Assembly (NCBI RefSeq): GCF_002954325.1 | Contig: NZ_MQVX01000001.1 | Span: forward strand, 1,615,205-1,679,204 | DNA: 64,000 bases | Reading direction: 5' to 3' | Origin: Aureicoccus marinus | GTDB lineage: Bacteria > Bacteroidota > Bacteroidia > Flavobacteriales > Flavobacteriaceae | Part shown: positions 1 to 8,866 of the stretch, piece by piece | How the letters are laid out: each line of letters opens with the position of its first letter | Position numbering within the stretch: position 1 is the stretch's first letter | The notes under the pieces: model-generated | Told to the model about the DNA's origin: nothing | What the model saw: the letters and a program-made list of their open reading frames with translations, nothing else | The model's database searches: none | Translations under genes and position numbers: made by a program

Positions 1-1346
1 GGTCTGCTGCGGTCAAATCTTTTCCGGATTGGCTTTTCGCCACTTCAAGGGCCTTTTCAGGAGTCTCTGCAACGACAAAATCATTACTTCCTTCGCCGTA
101 GTAGTAGGCGGAATCTGTTGCCCCCACCACAACTGACGCGAAATATTCCAATCCCGGATGTTTTCCATCCAGTGGCGGTAGGTGTTTTCGAACTTTTTCG
201 GAAACAGACGTACTTCTTCCGTTTCTAAAACCGCCTTCAGAGCGGGTTCGGCCAAATCCTCCATCTTGAGGAACCACTGTTCCGACAGTCTGGGCTCGAT
301 TACAGCCTTGGTGCGCTCCGAAGTTCCTACATTGTTGGTATAATCTTCGGTTTTAACCAACTGGTCTTTTTCCTCTAATTCTTTCGCAATAGCCTTTCTA
401 ACGGCAAAACGGTCCTGACCTTCATAATGCAACCCATGATGATTGAGTGTTGCGTCCGGGTGAAAAATATCAATAAAATCTAGTTGGTGCTTTTCTCCGA
501 GCTCTTTGTCATTGATGTCATGAGCAGGAGTCACTTTTAGGCAACCTGTACCAAATTCCAAATCCACATAAGAATCGGTGATGATCGGAATCTCGCGACC
601 CGCAATCGGGACTATCGCTTTTTTACCGTGGAGATGCTTATATCGTTCGTCCTCAGGGTGAATACAGATCGCCGTGTCCCCCAATAAGGTTTCGGGTCGT
701 GTGGTCGCTATGGTCAATTTCTCGTCCGAATCCACCACATCATAAGCTACATAATAGAGTTTACCATTGCGTTCCTCATAGATCACCTCTTCATCCGAGA
801 GTGTCGTTTGGGCTTCCGGATCCCAGTTGACCATGCGGTAGCCTCTATAAATTAGTCCTTTTTCAAAGAGATCCACAAACATTTTGATCACCGAGCTGAC
901 ATATCGTCATCCAGGGTAAACTTGGTGCGTTCCCAATCACAGGAGCAACCCAATTTTTTCAGTTGTTTTAGAATAACTCCCCCGTACTCGTCCGTCCAAG
1001 CCCAGGCATGCTTGAGAAACTCCTCCCGAGATAAGGTCGACTTCTCTATACCTTGGGATTTTAAATGCGCTACCACTTTGGCTTCTGTGGCAATACTCGC
1101 GTGGTCGGTTCCAGGAACCCAACAGGCATTAAGGCCTTTTAACCTGGCTCGTCGTATCAATACGTCCTGAATAGTGTTGTTCAACATATGCCCCATATGC
1201 AAAACCCCAGTCACATTAGGAGGGGGAATCAGTATGGTGTACGGCTCTCTTTCGTCTGGTACAGAGCGAAACATATGGTGTTGCATCCAGTAGTCATACC
1301 ACTGTGATTCTACCTGAGACGGATCATATTTTGATGGAATATCCAT
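1..1346 (-). CDS. valS: Valine--tRNA ligase, partial, two frameshifts
   Basis: Class I aminoacyl-tRNA synthetase that charges tRNA-Val in the cytoplasm. The N-terminus carries [14 protein letters not shown], with the HIGH-type motif HMGH, followed by the [12 protein letters not shown] stretch. Later come [19 protein letters not shown] and the WWGQQIP motif. I place the start at ATG 1346 ([11 protein letters not shown]); a longer upstream reading adds an atypical Cys/Phe-rich leader. The gene runs off the left edge, so the KMSKS loop and anticodon domain are not seen. Two single-base deletions break the frame. Near 892 the reading DDMSAR-stop should continue as V-I-K-M-F in the next frame. Near 108-111 QQIP should continue as A-Y-Y-Y-G. 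Protein similarity resumes immediately after each break, so this is one gene. A terminator-like hairpin lies in its leader. Confidence 0.93.
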
Positions 1347-1387
1347 GATTTCGGTACAGTTTTTGGACTTCACTCGTTGTCTGATAT

Positions 1388-1412
1388 AAAAAAACCGGAA
1401 AAAGCATTCCGG
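1388..1412 (-). terminator. Terminator-like hairpin in the valS leader
   Basis: Read on the minus strand, a 6-bp stem (CCGGAA pairing with TTCCGG, 6-base loop) is followed by seven T. It lies about 40 bases upstream of the valS ATG and downstream of a promoter-like element. No minus-strand gene ends here, so it may be an attenuator. The stem is short, which limits confidence. Confidence 0.4.
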
Positions 1413-1439
1413 CTTCAGGCAATTGTAGTGAATACGAAA

Positions 1440-1470
1440 CAAAAATAACGAACGTTATTACATAACAAAA
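1440..1470 (-). promoter_or_regulatory. Bacteroidota-type promoter for valS
   Basis: On the minus strand TTTTG (1470-1466) and TATTTTTG (1447-1440) are separated by 18 bases. This matches the Bacteroidota primary-sigma pattern (TTTG, about 19 bases, TAnnTTTG). Transcription would start near 1433, giving a leader of about 90 bases. Confidence 0.55.
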
Positions 1471-1473
1471 GAA

Positions 1474-1505
1474 TTTTGGGAGCAGGAGCTTTTCTCCTAA
1501 TTTTG
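1474..1505 (+). promoter_or_regulatory. Bacteroidota-type promoter for the DUF1573 gene
   Basis: TTTTG (1474-1478) and TAATTTTG (1498-1505) are separated by 19 bases, an excellent match to the TTTG/TAnnTTTG pattern. It is divergent from the valS promoter and ends 25 bases before the ATG at 1530. Confidence 0.6.
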
Positions 1506-1529
1506 AAAATTCGATTAAACTAAGTAAAG

Positions 1530-1916
1530 ATGAAAAAAGCAGTACTTTTCTTATTTCTCGGTTGTTTTGCACTTGCGGTTAACGCCCAAGACAAGGTGGC
1601 CAAAATTGAGTTTAAGACCGAAACCATTGATTACGGAAAAGTGGAGCGCGGCAGCAACGGTGTTCGCACCTTTGAATTCACCAATACAGGTGCTATACCT
1701 TTGGTGATTACCGATGTAAAATCAAGTTGTGGATGTACAATCCCTAAAAAACCTGAGGAGCCTATTGCCCCTGGTGAAACCGGTATTATTGAAGTAAAAT
1801 ACGATACCAACAGAGCCGTTGGTCCTTTCCGTAAGGCCATCACGGTAACTTCCAATGCAGATACACCCACCAAGGTGTTGAAGATAAAAGGAGAATTGGT
1901 AGAAGGAGCCAAGTAA
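1530..1916 (+). CDS. Secreted DUF1573 domain protein
   Basis: A 128-residue protein with a cleavable signal peptide (residues 1 to about 19, ending VNAQ) and one Ig-like DUF1573 domain. The domain shows the family hallmarks: FEFTNTG, then SSCGCT with its paired cysteines, then IAPGETG and VKYDTN. DUF1573 proteins are very common, short, periplasmic or surface proteins in Bacteroidota with no assigned biochemical role. It is monocistronic: it has its own promoter and is followed by a hairpin terminator. Family assignment is confident; the function is unknown. Confidence 0.9.
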   Translation: MKKAVLFLFLGCFALAVNAQDKVAKIEFKTETIDYGKVERGSNGVRTFEFTNTGAIPLVITDVKSSCGCTIPKKPEEPIAPGETGIIEVKYDTNRAVGPFRKAITVTSNADTPTKVLKIKGELVEGAK

Positions 1917-1940
1917 ACGGCTCACTTCACAAGAATTAGA

Positions 1941-1968
1941 ACCCTGATCCATAATGGTCAGGGTTTTT
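1941..1968. terminator. Intrinsic terminator between convergent genes
   Basis: ACCCTGA (1941-1947) pairs with TCAGGGT (1958-1964); CCA/TGG extends the stem past a bulged T, and five T follow on the plus strand. It ends the DUF1573 transcript. Its right arm overlaps the last codons of the convergent protease gene. Confidence 0.75.
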
Positions 1969-3298
1969 CTTTGAATACATCTTTCAGCAAGAAAGAGAAG
2001 GACAACTCCCGGTTGTAGCGCTCAATACGTACTTTAACACGCTTCCCTTCCCGTTCATTCAACATCTGAATGATTTCCTGCAGCTTATACTCGTGGACCT
2101 TCCTTCCATTGACAGCCAAGATGATATCTCCCTGCTGTAAACCGGCCTCATCTGCCGGACTACCCGCTCGAATACCCGAAACAACAATCTCGGGAACTAA
2201 ACTGATACGGGTGCGGGGTTCTAAAAGGATTTTAACGCTCCCAATAGCCGTTCTGTCGTCGGTCTTTACTCGTCCGTGAACATCAGCAATCCGCTCTCGG
2301 ATTAGGCGCACCCCGTTGTGCTGTATATCAATACCCGCCAGGTTGTACTGGAAAGGATCCTTGTAATACCCGTTCTTTTTGAGATACAGGCGGCTGTTTT
2401 TGTAATCCACCACCAGGTTAAACCTTTTGAGCACCTCTCCCCCCACACTGCCATTGCGATCCTCCAGGTTGATGATATTGGCAAAGGAATCTCGGAAAGG
2501 AAAAGCGGCTTTGGTTTCAATGAGCTGGTAATTCCCGATTCGGAAAGCTTTAATCTTGGTCCGGAGTCCGTGTATTTCACCACTGAGCCCCTTCCCAAGA
2601 AATTCTTCAAAGCTCTTTTCGGGCACATCCAGACCCTGCTCCAGGTCTCTAAACAGCCATATGGCATCGCTACTGCCCGTATCGACCAGCAACTTCACTT
2701 CCCGTTCTGTATTGTCTTCCAAGGTGACGACACCTTCCACAAAAGCCTTCTTCTTTTGGAGAATCAGGGGGATCTCCTGCATTTTTCTGAGTTTATCAGT
2801 TTTGAGGGTCCCCTGCTTGTGAAAGCGAATGTACTTCTTGCTGTAGTTGACCTCAACGGTAAAAGAACGGAATACTTCCCAACCAATAATCCCGTGGACC
2901 GGGCGGCCCAAGGAAGCAGAAAGGTTCAGTTCACGGTCTAAAACAACGAACATATTCTGATTCATCGATCGGGCTTTACCGATCGCAAACTGATTATTCT
3001 CGGACTTTAAAGCTTCAATGGGAGGGCCATCTCCCAGGCCTTTTAGACTGATGGTCGAAACATCATTGATTTGAATGGAATCCTCATCGGTCAGGTTGAA
3101 TAAAATAGGACTGCTCACCCCCGAATCCAGAATAAAGGAGAGCTCCGACCCATTGACATCCATCGGAATAATGATTAAGTTATTGACCAATTCAAACCGA
3201 ATCTTTTCTTGCTCGACTCCTTTGGGCAGAAGAAAACGCTGAGCACTGACCCAACTGACCATCCCGAGCAAACACACAATCAACATCCCTTTTTTCAT
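1958..3298 (-). CDS. Retropepsin-like aspartyl protease with PDZ domain
   Basis: I start the protein at ATG 3298 (MKKGMLIVCLLGMVSWVSAQ), which gives a clean signal peptide; the longer reading frame upstream does not. It then has two retropepsin-like lobes, each with an Asp motif: FILDSGVSSPILF and LLVDTGSSDAIWL. A C-terminal PDZ domain follows (SPADEAGLQQGDIILAVNG). Aspartyl-protease/PDZ proteins of this design are widespread in Bacteroidota and are predicted to act in the periplasm or at the cell surface; substrates are unknown. It converges on the DUF1573 gene and has no operon partner. Confidence 0.88.
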   Translation of the reverse strand: MKKGMLIVCLLGMVSWVSAQRFLLPKGVEQEKIRFELVNNLIIIPMDVNGSELSFILDSGVSSPILFNLTDEDSIQINDVSTISLKGLGDGPPIEALKSENNQFAIGKARSMNQNMFVVLDRELNLSASLGRPVHGIIGWEVFRSFTVEVNYSKKYIRFHKQGTLKTDKLRKMQEIPLILQKKKAFVEGVVTLEDNTEREVKLLVDTGSSDAIWLFRDLEQGLDVPEKSFEEFLGKGLSGEIHGLRTKIKAFRIGNYQLIETKAAFPFRDSFANIINLEDRNGSVGGEVLKRFNLVVDYKNSRLYLKKNGYYKDPFQYNLAGIDIQHNGVRLIRERIADVHGRVKTDDRTAIGSVKILLEPRTRISLVPEIVVSGIRAGSPADEAGLQQGDIILAVNGRKVHEYKLQEIIQMLNEREGKRVKVRIERYNRELSFSFLLKDVFKEKP

Positions 3299-3392
3299 AT
3301 GCCAGAAATTTCCTTCATAAGGTACAAAAAACCCATGTCTTTTGCTTTCTCCTCCCCTATTTCTCATTTTTGTAATCTATTATTGATCCCTT

Positions 3393-4586
3393 ATGCCGAG
3401 TATTTCAGAAAAAGGGCTGCAGATGCCCGCTTCCCCCATCCGAAAACTAGTCCCTTATGCAGAGGCCGCAAAGGCTTCAGGCAAAAAGGTTTTACACCTG
3501 AATATCGGGCAGCCGGATATCCGCACCCCTAAAGAAGCCTTAGATGCTGTGCGCCAAGCGCCGATTACAACACTGGCTTATAGTCGAACAGAAGGATCAG
3601 CTGAATACCGTTCAAAAATTGCGCAGTACTACGCCAAACACGGAATTGCAGTAGAAGGAGAACACATTATCGTCACCACTGGAGGTTCCGAAGCCCTTTC
3701 CTTTGCCATGGGTACCATTGCTGACCCCGGAGATGAAGTCATCATTCCGGAGCCGTTCTACGCCAATTACAATGGCTTTGCGCAAGCCAACGGGATTACC
3801 GTCAGAGCAGTCCCTTCTCGATTTGAAGATAATTTCGCCTTACCCCCAATCCCGGAGTTCGAAAAGCGGATCAACCAGAAAACCAAGGCCATTCTTTTAT
3901 GTAATCCAGGGAACCCCACCGGGTACCTTTACACCCAGGAGGAAATTGAGCAATTGACTGCCTTGGCACTTAAACACGATATTTTCTTGATAGCCGACGA
4001 GGTGTATCGGGAGTTTGCCTACGACGGCCGAAAACACCATTCCATCATGACCCAAGCTGGGCTAGAGAACCACGCTATATTAGTGGACTCGGTATCCAAG
4101 CGCTACAGCATGTGTGGAGCCCGCATCGGATGCCTTGTTTCCCGAAATAAGGAAGTCATTCAAGCCAGTTTAAAGTTTGCTCAGGCAAGACTTTCCCCCC
4201 CGACCTTGGCCCAAATCGCCAGTGAAGCAGCTCTGGACACTCCAGAGCAGTATTTTACAGAGGTCATTGGTGAATACGCCGAACGAAGAGATATTCTTAT
4301 CGCTGCTTTAGAAAAGGCCGAAGGCATCCGTGTAGCGAATCCGGGAGGAGCCTTTTACTGTATTGCTGAGCTGGAGGTTGACAATGCAGAAAATTTTGCT
4401 CAGTGGTTGCTTCAGGACTTTGATATCGATGGAGAAACGATTATGGTTGCTCCGGCAGAAGGATTTTACTCGACCCCCGGGCAAGGCCGTAATCAGATTC
4501 GAATTGCCTATGTTTTGGAAAAAGACAAACTAAAGAGGGCCGCCCATATTTTGGAAGCCGGCCTTCAACAATACAACAAAGCGTGA
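3393..4586 (+). CDS. PLP-dependent class I/II aminotransferase
   Basis: A 397-residue fold-type I aminotransferase of the aspartate aminotransferase superfamily. It shows HIIVTTGGSEALSF (PLP phosphate region), LCNPGNPTGYLYT, LIADEVYREF and the Schiff-base lysine segment VDSVSKRYSMCGARIGC. The substrate cannot be read from the sequence; aspartate or aromatic amino acids are both possible. It overlaps murB by 4 bases (GTGA), so the two are probably translated together. A second family member lies at 52091. Confidence 0.9.
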   Translation: MPSISEKGLQMPASPIRKLVPYAEAAKASGKKVLHLNIGQPDIRTPKEALDAVRQAPITTLAYSRTEGSAEYRSKIAQYYAKHGIAVEGEHIIVTTGGSEALSFAMGTIADPGDEVIIPEPFYANYNGFAQANGITVRAVPSRFEDNFALPPIPEFEKRINQKTKAILLCNPGNPTGYLYTQEEIEQLTALALKHDIFLIADEVYREFAYDGRKHHSIMTQAGLENHAILVDSVSKRYSMCGARIGCLVSRNKEVIQASLKFAQARLSPPTLAQIASEAALDTPEQYFTEVIGEYAERRDILIAALEKAEGIRVANPGGAFYCIAELEVDNAENFAQWLLQDFDIDGETIMVAPAEGFYSTPGQGRNQIRIAYVLEKDKLKRAAHILEAGLQQYNKA

Positions 4587-5599
4587 CGATCCACGAGAAC
4601 TACTCGCTAAAAAATTACAACACCTTTGGCATTGATGTCAAGGCCCGGTTTTTTGCAGAAGTAACTGGCCTGATGCAATTGCGCAAATTGTTAGACCTCA
4701 GTGTTTACCCCAATCGTTTTGTCTTGGGTGGAGGCAGCAACCTTCTCCTCATTGATGATATCGACGCCTTAGTGATGCACATTGCACTCAAAGGGATTCA
4801 CATTTTTGAAGAAGAGGAAGACTATGTCATCATCAAAGCCATGGCCGGTGAGAATTGGCATGAGCTCGTACTCTGGTGTTTAGAAAAAGACTATGGAGGA
4901 ATCGAAAACCTTTCCTTGATCCCCGGAAATACAGGAACAGCACCCATACAGAATATAGGTGCGTACGGCGTTGAACTCAAGGATGTGTTTGTCAGTTGCG
5001 AAGCAATGGATATGGAAAGTCTCGAATTGGTAGAACTCACCAAGAAAGATTGCCAATTTGGCTACCGTGATTCGATTTTTAAAGGGGTTGCCAAAGGAAA
5101 ATACATCATCACCTCTGTCAAACTAAGGCTGACGAAAAAAGCCCACATTATTCGGACAGATTATGGAGGGGTTCAGGATCAACTCGAGCAAATGGGGATT
5201 AAAGTTCCTGGGATTCAAGAAGTCTCTAGGGCTATCATCCATATCCGCCAGAAAAAACTTCCCGACCCGAGCTTACTGGGCAATAGCGGGTCTTTCTTTA
5301 AGAATCCAGTCCTCGAAAAGTCTCGACTACTCCCTCTACAGGATAAGCACCCGGAAATGCCGGTATACGAAGTATCTGAAACCTTGGCCAAATTGCCTGC
5401 GGGCTGGCTGATTGATCAGTGCGGCCTAAAAGGCTACAGACAAGGAGACGCTGGCGTACACGAGCGACAAGCGCTGGTCTTGGTGAACTATGGAAATGCG
5501 AGCGGACAGGATGTCTTGCAACTCGCCAGGACGGTCCAAGACCGGGTCGAGAAAGAATTTGGAATTCGTCTGGAACCAGAAGTGAATATATTGCCCTAA
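4583..5599 (+). CDS. murB: UDP-N-acetylenolpyruvoylglucosamine reductase
   Basis: A flavoenzyme that reduces UDP-GlcNAc-enolpyruvate to UDP-MurNAc, the second committed step of peptidoglycan synthesis, in the cytoplasm. FAD-binding features are FVLGGGSNLLL and LSLIPGNTGTAPIQNIGAYG. The catalytic-loop region YRDSIFKG and the C-terminal GNSGSFFKNP and EPEVNIL are present. At 338 residues it has E. coli-type (type I) length and layout. Translation starts at a GTG that overlaps the stop of the preceding aminotransferase. A terminator follows about 75 bases downstream. Confidence 0.96.
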   Translation: MTIHENYSLKNYNTFGIDVKARFFAEVTGLMQLRKLLDLSVYPNRFVLGGGSNLLLIDDIDALVMHIALKGIHIFEEEEDYVIIKAMAGENWHELVLWCLEKDYGGIENLSLIPGNTGTAPIQNIGAYGVELKDVFVSCEAMDMESLELVELTKKDCQFGYRDSIFKGVAKGKYIITSVKLRLTKKAHIIRTDYGGVQDQLEQMGIKVPGIQEVSRAIIHIRQKKLPDPSLLGNSGSFFKNPVLEKSRLLPLQDKHPEMPVYEVSETLAKLPAGWLIDQCGLKGYRQGDAGVHERQALVLVNYGNASGQDVLQLARTVQDRVEKEFGIRLEPEVNILP

Positions 5600-5673
5600 A
5601 AAAGGAAAGACCCCTGTAGGATTATTTTCCTCCAGAGGTCATACCAAACCAAACTAACCAAATTTATTTCAAA

Positions 5674-5705
5674 GCCTTTCGAATTCGCTGGAAGGCATTT
5701 TTTTA
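5674..5705 (+). terminator. Intrinsic terminator after murB
   Basis: GCCTTTC (5674-5680) pairs with GGAAGGC (5690-5696, one G-T wobble), with a 9-base loop. A T-rich tract (5698-5704) follows. It separates the murB transcript from the ECF sigma gene downstream. Confidence 0.7.
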
Positions 5706-5768
5706 TTTTAGCTTCGTTATATCTACGGATCAAATCCCCATTTGGATCTTTAGACGCAAAAAAAATTC

Positions 5769-6338
5769 ATGAGTACGCTGCTCGAGAATCACATTATACA
5801 ACTGCTACACGAGCGCGATGAAAAAGCCATCTCCTTGCTGTACGAGCACTATGGCGACACTTTATTCGGGGTAGCGAACAAGGTCGTTCGAGATGAAGAA
5901 TTGGCACAGGATATTCTGCAAGAAAGCTTTGTCAAAATCTGGAAGAACTCCGAAACTTACGACCCTTCTAAGGCTAAATTATTCACATGGCTGTTTCGAA
6001 TTACGCGCAATACGGCTATAGATAAACTGCGCAGCGCGCAAAATAAATCCGATAAAGAAATCCAAATCGACTTTTCGGACGTATATACTATTGGAGTTCA
6101 GGGAATCCGACCCGATGAAATGGATATGGAAGAAAACCTGGCCAAGATCGATCCCAAGTACAGGGAAGTCTTGGAAGCCTTGTTTTTTATCGGACTGACC
6201 CAGCAGGAAGCCAGTGAAAAACTGGATATCCCTTTGGGAACCATCAAGTCACGATTAAAGATCGGCTTGAGGGAACTTCGAAAGATTTACGGTGACGGAC
6301 CCTTGGTCCTCTTTGCAATTTTAAGTTATTGGCTATGA
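5769..6338 (+). CDS. ECF-family RNA polymerase sigma factor
   Basis: A 189-residue group IV sigma factor. Region 2 is clear (DEELAQDILQESFVKIWKN, then LFTWLFRITRNTAIDKLR), as is region 4 (LFFIGLTQQEASEKLDIPLG, then TIKSRLKIGLRELRK). The C-terminus adds a hydrophobic tail (LVLFAILSYWL). It overlaps the next gene, an anti-sigma factor, by 4 bases (ATGA). That layout fits a sigma/anti-sigma pair responding to an envelope or other extracytoplasmic signal; the signal is unknown. Confidence 0.93.
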   Translation: MSTLLENHIIQLLHERDEKAISLLYEHYGDTLFGVANKVVRDEELAQDILQESFVKIWKNSETYDPSKAKLFTWLFRITRNTAIDKLRSAQNKSDKEIQIDFSDVYTIGVQGIRPDEMDMEENLAKIDPKYREVLEALFFIGLTQQEASEKLDIPLGTIKSRLKIGLRELRKIYGDGPLVLFAILSYWL

Positions 6339-7108
6339 AAGAAAAAGTACGCGTTTTTTTAGAAGGAGATCACCTGGAGCAGTACCTGCTTGGCAGCAGC
6401 TCCACGGAGGAGTCTTTGCGTGTAGAACGTTATATAGCTTTGTATTCTGAGGTTCGAGAAGCCTATGACGAATTGCAGGAAAACCTCGAGATTTACGCCC
6501 GACTGCACGCCAAGAAGGCTCCGGAAAACCTCAAAGAAGAGATCCTGACCAACATCAGAACCCTTCAGCGTAAACGCAGTTCCTTTTTCCGCTTTGGTAT
6601 AGCGGCCAGTATTGCAGCCCTTGTCTGTATTGCAGTGACCTACTACTTCTGGAACCAAAACAAGACCCTTTCTTTAGAAAACGAAATGGTGCAAACCCAA
6701 ATTCGCAATCTGGAGATGGACATGAAATTGCAATTGGAAGATATCCGTAACCAGTACATTGTACTGAACAACCCGAATACCCGCAAATTCAATGTTCGCG
6801 GAAACCGCAAAGCCCAGGAACTTAAAGCAATCGCCTACATTAACCCGATCAAGAAATTATCGTACATCAATGTACAGAACCTGCCGCAGTTACCGGAAGA
6901 TCAGTGCTACCAAATGTGGGCAGAAGTCAATGGAGAAATGGTCAACCTCGGAATCATAAACAAAGGCCTGGACAAAGAGCAATTGTTGGCTCTGCCTTAT
7001 GGCGACAAGGCGATTTCATATATCACCATTGAATCCCAAGGGGGAACCAACAGTCCGACGGTCCAGAATATCGTTGCCAACTTCGACTACCACCAATCCG
7101 GGAATTAG
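6335..7108 (+). CDS. Membrane-bound anti-sigma factor (RskA-like)
   Basis: A 257-residue protein starting at ATG 6335 inside the sigma gene's stop (ATGA). A cytoplasmic N-terminal part resembling a sigma-binding helix bundle (DHLEQYLLGSSSTEESLRVE) is followed by one transmembrane helix (FGIAASIAALVCIAVTYYFW), a short coiled coil, and an extracytoplasmic domain of the anti-sigma-K type (LPQLPEDQCYQMWAEVNGEM, AISYITIESQGG). It should hold the sigma factor at the membrane until a signal frees it. The assignment rests on domain order and gene pairing. Confidence 0.88.
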   Translation: MKEKVRVFLEGDHLEQYLLGSSSTEESLRVERYIALYSEVREAYDELQENLEIYARLHAKKAPENLKEEILTNIRTLQRKRSSFFRFGIAASIAALVCIAVTYYFWNQNKTLSLENEMVQTQIRNLEMDMKLQLEDIRNQYIVLNNPNTRKFNVRGNRKAQELKAIAYINPIKKLSYINVQNLPQLPEDQCYQMWAEVNGEMVNLGIINKGLDKEQLLALPYGDKAISYITIESQGGTNSPTVQNIVANFDYHQSGN

Positions 7109-7144
7109 TCCCTGTAAGAGAGAAGATTTAGTCCATTCTTTTCG

Positions 7145-7152
7145 TATTTTTG
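7145..7152 (+). promoter_or_regulatory. -7 element TATTTTTG before the Cys-rich mini-protein
   Basis: A perfect TAnnTTTG element ends 4 bases before the ATG at 7157. Transcription would therefore begin at or next to the start codon, giving a leaderless or nearly leaderless message. No clear -33 TTTG is seen. Confidence 0.45.
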
Positions 7153-7156
7153 CCCT

Positions 7157-7360
7157 ATGAAATTAGCAATCCTTACCATTGGATTACTCGCCCTTGCTTT
7201 TGCGGGTATTGCCATTAAAATTTGGTCCAAAAAAGACGGCAAATTTGCCGGTACCTGTGCCAGTCAGAATCCTTTTCTGAACAAGGAAGGAGAAGCCTGC
7301 GGTTTTTGTGGTAAGGCGCCAGACGAAATGTGTCAGCGCGAAGCGATGGAATCAGCCTAA
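7157..7360 (+). CDS. Small Cys-rich membrane or secreted protein
   Basis: A 67-residue protein: an N-terminal hydrophobic segment (LAILTIGLLALAFAGIAIKI, an anchor or uncleaved signal) followed by a short soluble tail with four cysteines in the order GTCASQN, EACGFCGK and DEMC. I recall similar short proteins in other Flavobacteriaceae genomes but know of no function. The Cys spacing could bind a metal or form disulfides. It sits between an anti-sigma gene and a second ECF sigma gene on the same strand, and its 3' end overlaps an alternative upstream start of that sigma gene. Confidence 0.75.
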   Translation: MKLAILTIGLLALAFAGIAIKIWSKKDGKFAGTCASQNPFLNKEGEACGFCGKAPDEMCQREAMESA

Positions 7361-7371
7361 AACCACATCAT

Positions 7372-7938
7372 TTGTCTACGCCCCCTATCCAAGAGTGGAT
7401 TGAAGCCGCTAAACAAGGCGATCAAAAAGCATATAGCGCTCTTCTGGACCAATTCTGGCCAGCTGTCTACGGTTTTCAACTGAAGCGAACAGAAGACGAA
7501 ACAGAGGCGGAGGACATTGCTATACAATCTTTTTCTAAAGCCTTTGATCAACTGGAGCAGTACGATCCGAATTTCGCTTTCCAAACCTGGCTTATCGCCA
7601 TCTCGAAGAACCTGCAAATCGACCTGCTTCGCAAGAAAAAGTCTCGTCTCCTAGACGAAATTGAACTCCCCGTAAATTCCCAAGCAGACCGCGTCCTGGA
7701 TGAAACCCCTACTGCAGAAGACCTCATCATCCAACAACAGAATCTCAAAAAGCTTTTGGGCTGTATTAAGCAGCTCAAACCGGCCTACCAAGAGGTCATT
7801 CAATTGCGATATTTTCAGGAGCTTCCCTACAAAGACATTGCAGTCCAACTCAACGAATCATTGAGCAGCGTTAAAGTCAAACTTTTGCGTGCCAAAAGAC
7901 TACTGGCCGAAATCATTCGGCTAGAAGCCGAAAACTAG
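7372..7938 (+). CDS. ECF-family RNA polymerase sigma factor
   Basis: A second ECF sigma factor, about 188 residues from a TTG start at 7372 ([20 protein letters not shown]). An in-frame ATG at 7330 would lie inside the preceding gene. Region 2 includes [20 protein letters not shown] and [20 protein letters not shown]; region 4 includes [20 protein letters not shown] and [16 protein letters not shown]. No anti-sigma gene follows; the next gene is lipA after a gap with a promoter-like element. Control may therefore be by the Cys-rich mini-protein upstream or by something elsewhere; that is inference. Confidence 0.9.
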   Translation: MSTPPIQEWIEAAKQGDQKAYSALLDQFWPAVYGFQLKRTEDETEAEDIAIQSFSKAFDQLEQYDPNFAFQTWLIAISKNLQIDLLRKKKSRLLDEIELPVNSQADRVLDETPTAEDLIIQQQNLKKLLGCIKQLKPAYQEVIQLRYFQELPYKDIAVQLNESLSSVKVKLLRAKRLLAEIIRLEAEN

Positions 7939-7957
7939 AGAAAACAACCCTGCTTCG

Positions 7958-7965
7958 TATATTTG
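7958..7965 (+). promoter_or_regulatory. -7 element TATATTTG before lipA
   Basis: A TAnnTTTG match 19 bases before the lipA ATG. There is no convincing -33 element at the usual distance. Confidence 0.4.
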
Positions 7966-7984
7966 CACTAAAATAATTTGCAGG

Positions 7985-8860
7985 ATGAGTGAGCTAGCAG
8001 TTGAGGCAAAAAAAACGAGAGAGGGAAAGCCCAAGTGGCTCCGTGTAAAACTACCGACCGGTAAAAAATACACCCAACTTCGCGGATTGGTCGATCAGTA
8101 CAACCTTCACACCATTTGTACCTCCGGAAGCTGCCCCAATATGGGAGAATGCTGGGGGGAAGGAACAGCAACTTTCATGATCCTCGGAAACGTTTGTACC
8201 CGTTCCTGCGGTTTCTGCGGTGTAAAAACAGGGCGCCCAGAAGCAGTAGACTGGGAAGAACCCGAAAAAGTGGCCCGCTCCATCAAAATTATGCAGATCA
8301 AGCATGCCGTTCTCACTTCGGTAGATCGGGATGATCTGAAAGACATGGGATCCATCATTTGGTCTGAAACAGTTCAAGCCATTCGCCGAATGAATCCCGA
8401 AACGACTCTGGAAACCCTCATTCCGGATTTTCAAGGGATCACCACCCACTTGGACCGTATTCTCGAGGTTGCCCCGGAAGTTATCTCTCACAATATGGAA
8501 ACGGTACGTCGCCTGACCCGTCAAGTGCGTATACAAGCGAAATACGACCGCAGCCTGGAGGTTCTTCGCTACCTCAAGGACAATGGTGCTCACCGTACTA
8601 AATCAGGTATAATGCTCGGTCTCGGAGAAGAAGCTTCAGAAGTTAAGCAAAGTCTTGTAGATTTAAGAGAAGCTGGCGTTGATGTGGTTACATTGGGTCA
8701 ATACTTGCAGCCTTCTAAAAAGCATTTACCGGTTCAGCGTTTTGTCAGTCCGGAAGAGTTCAAGGAATACGAACTACTAGGTAAAGAACTCGGTTTCCGC
8801 CATGTGGAAAGCGGGCCACTAGTTCGATCCTCCTACAAGGCTCATAAGCACATTCAATAA
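7985..8860 (+). CDS. lipA: Lipoyl synthase
   Basis: A radical SAM enzyme that inserts two sulfurs into protein-bound octanoyl groups to make the lipoyl cofactor of 2-oxoacid dehydrogenases and the glycine cleavage system. Both iron-sulfur clusters are visible: auxiliary-cluster Cys45, Cys50 and Cys56 ([12 protein letters not shown]) and the SAM-cluster Cys71, Cys75 and Cys78 (CTRSCGFC). The conserved C-terminal RSSYKA, whose Ser is an auxiliary-cluster ligand, is present. At 291 residues the length is normal. It ends 6 bases before gap and is probably co-transcribed with it. Confidence 0.97.
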   Translation: MSELAVEAKKTREGKPKWLRVKLPTGKKYTQLRGLVDQYNLHTICTSGSCPNMGECWGEGTATFMILGNVCTRSCGFCGVKTGRPEAVDWEEPEKVARSIKIMQIKHAVLTSVDRDDLKDMGSIIWSETVQAIRRMNPETTLETLIPDFQGITTHLDRILEVAPEVISHNMETVRRLTRQVRIQAKYDRSLEVLRYLKDNGAHRTKSGIMLGLGEEASEVKQSLVDLREAGVDVVTLGQYLQPSKKHLPVQRFVSPEEFKEYELLGKELGFRHVESGPLVRSSYKAHKHIQ

Positions 8861-8866
8861 GCCTTT

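Noticed and set aside
888-900. Programmed ribosomal frameshifting at the seven breaks
   Set aside because: No slippery heptamer with downstream pseudoknot is common to the sites, and all require the same kind of correction in unrelated genes; sequence error is simpler.
13-1442. valS split into two separate genes
   Set aside because: Both parts align to consecutive parts of one ValS and are joined by a one-base frame shift; a longer upstream start also reads through the leader hairpin.
1388-1447. T-box riboswitch before valS
   Set aside because: The leader is too short and no T-box sequence or specifier stem is visible.
8051-8593. 180-residue minus-strand frame opposite lipA
   Set aside because: Lies fully inside a certain gene and shows no family features.
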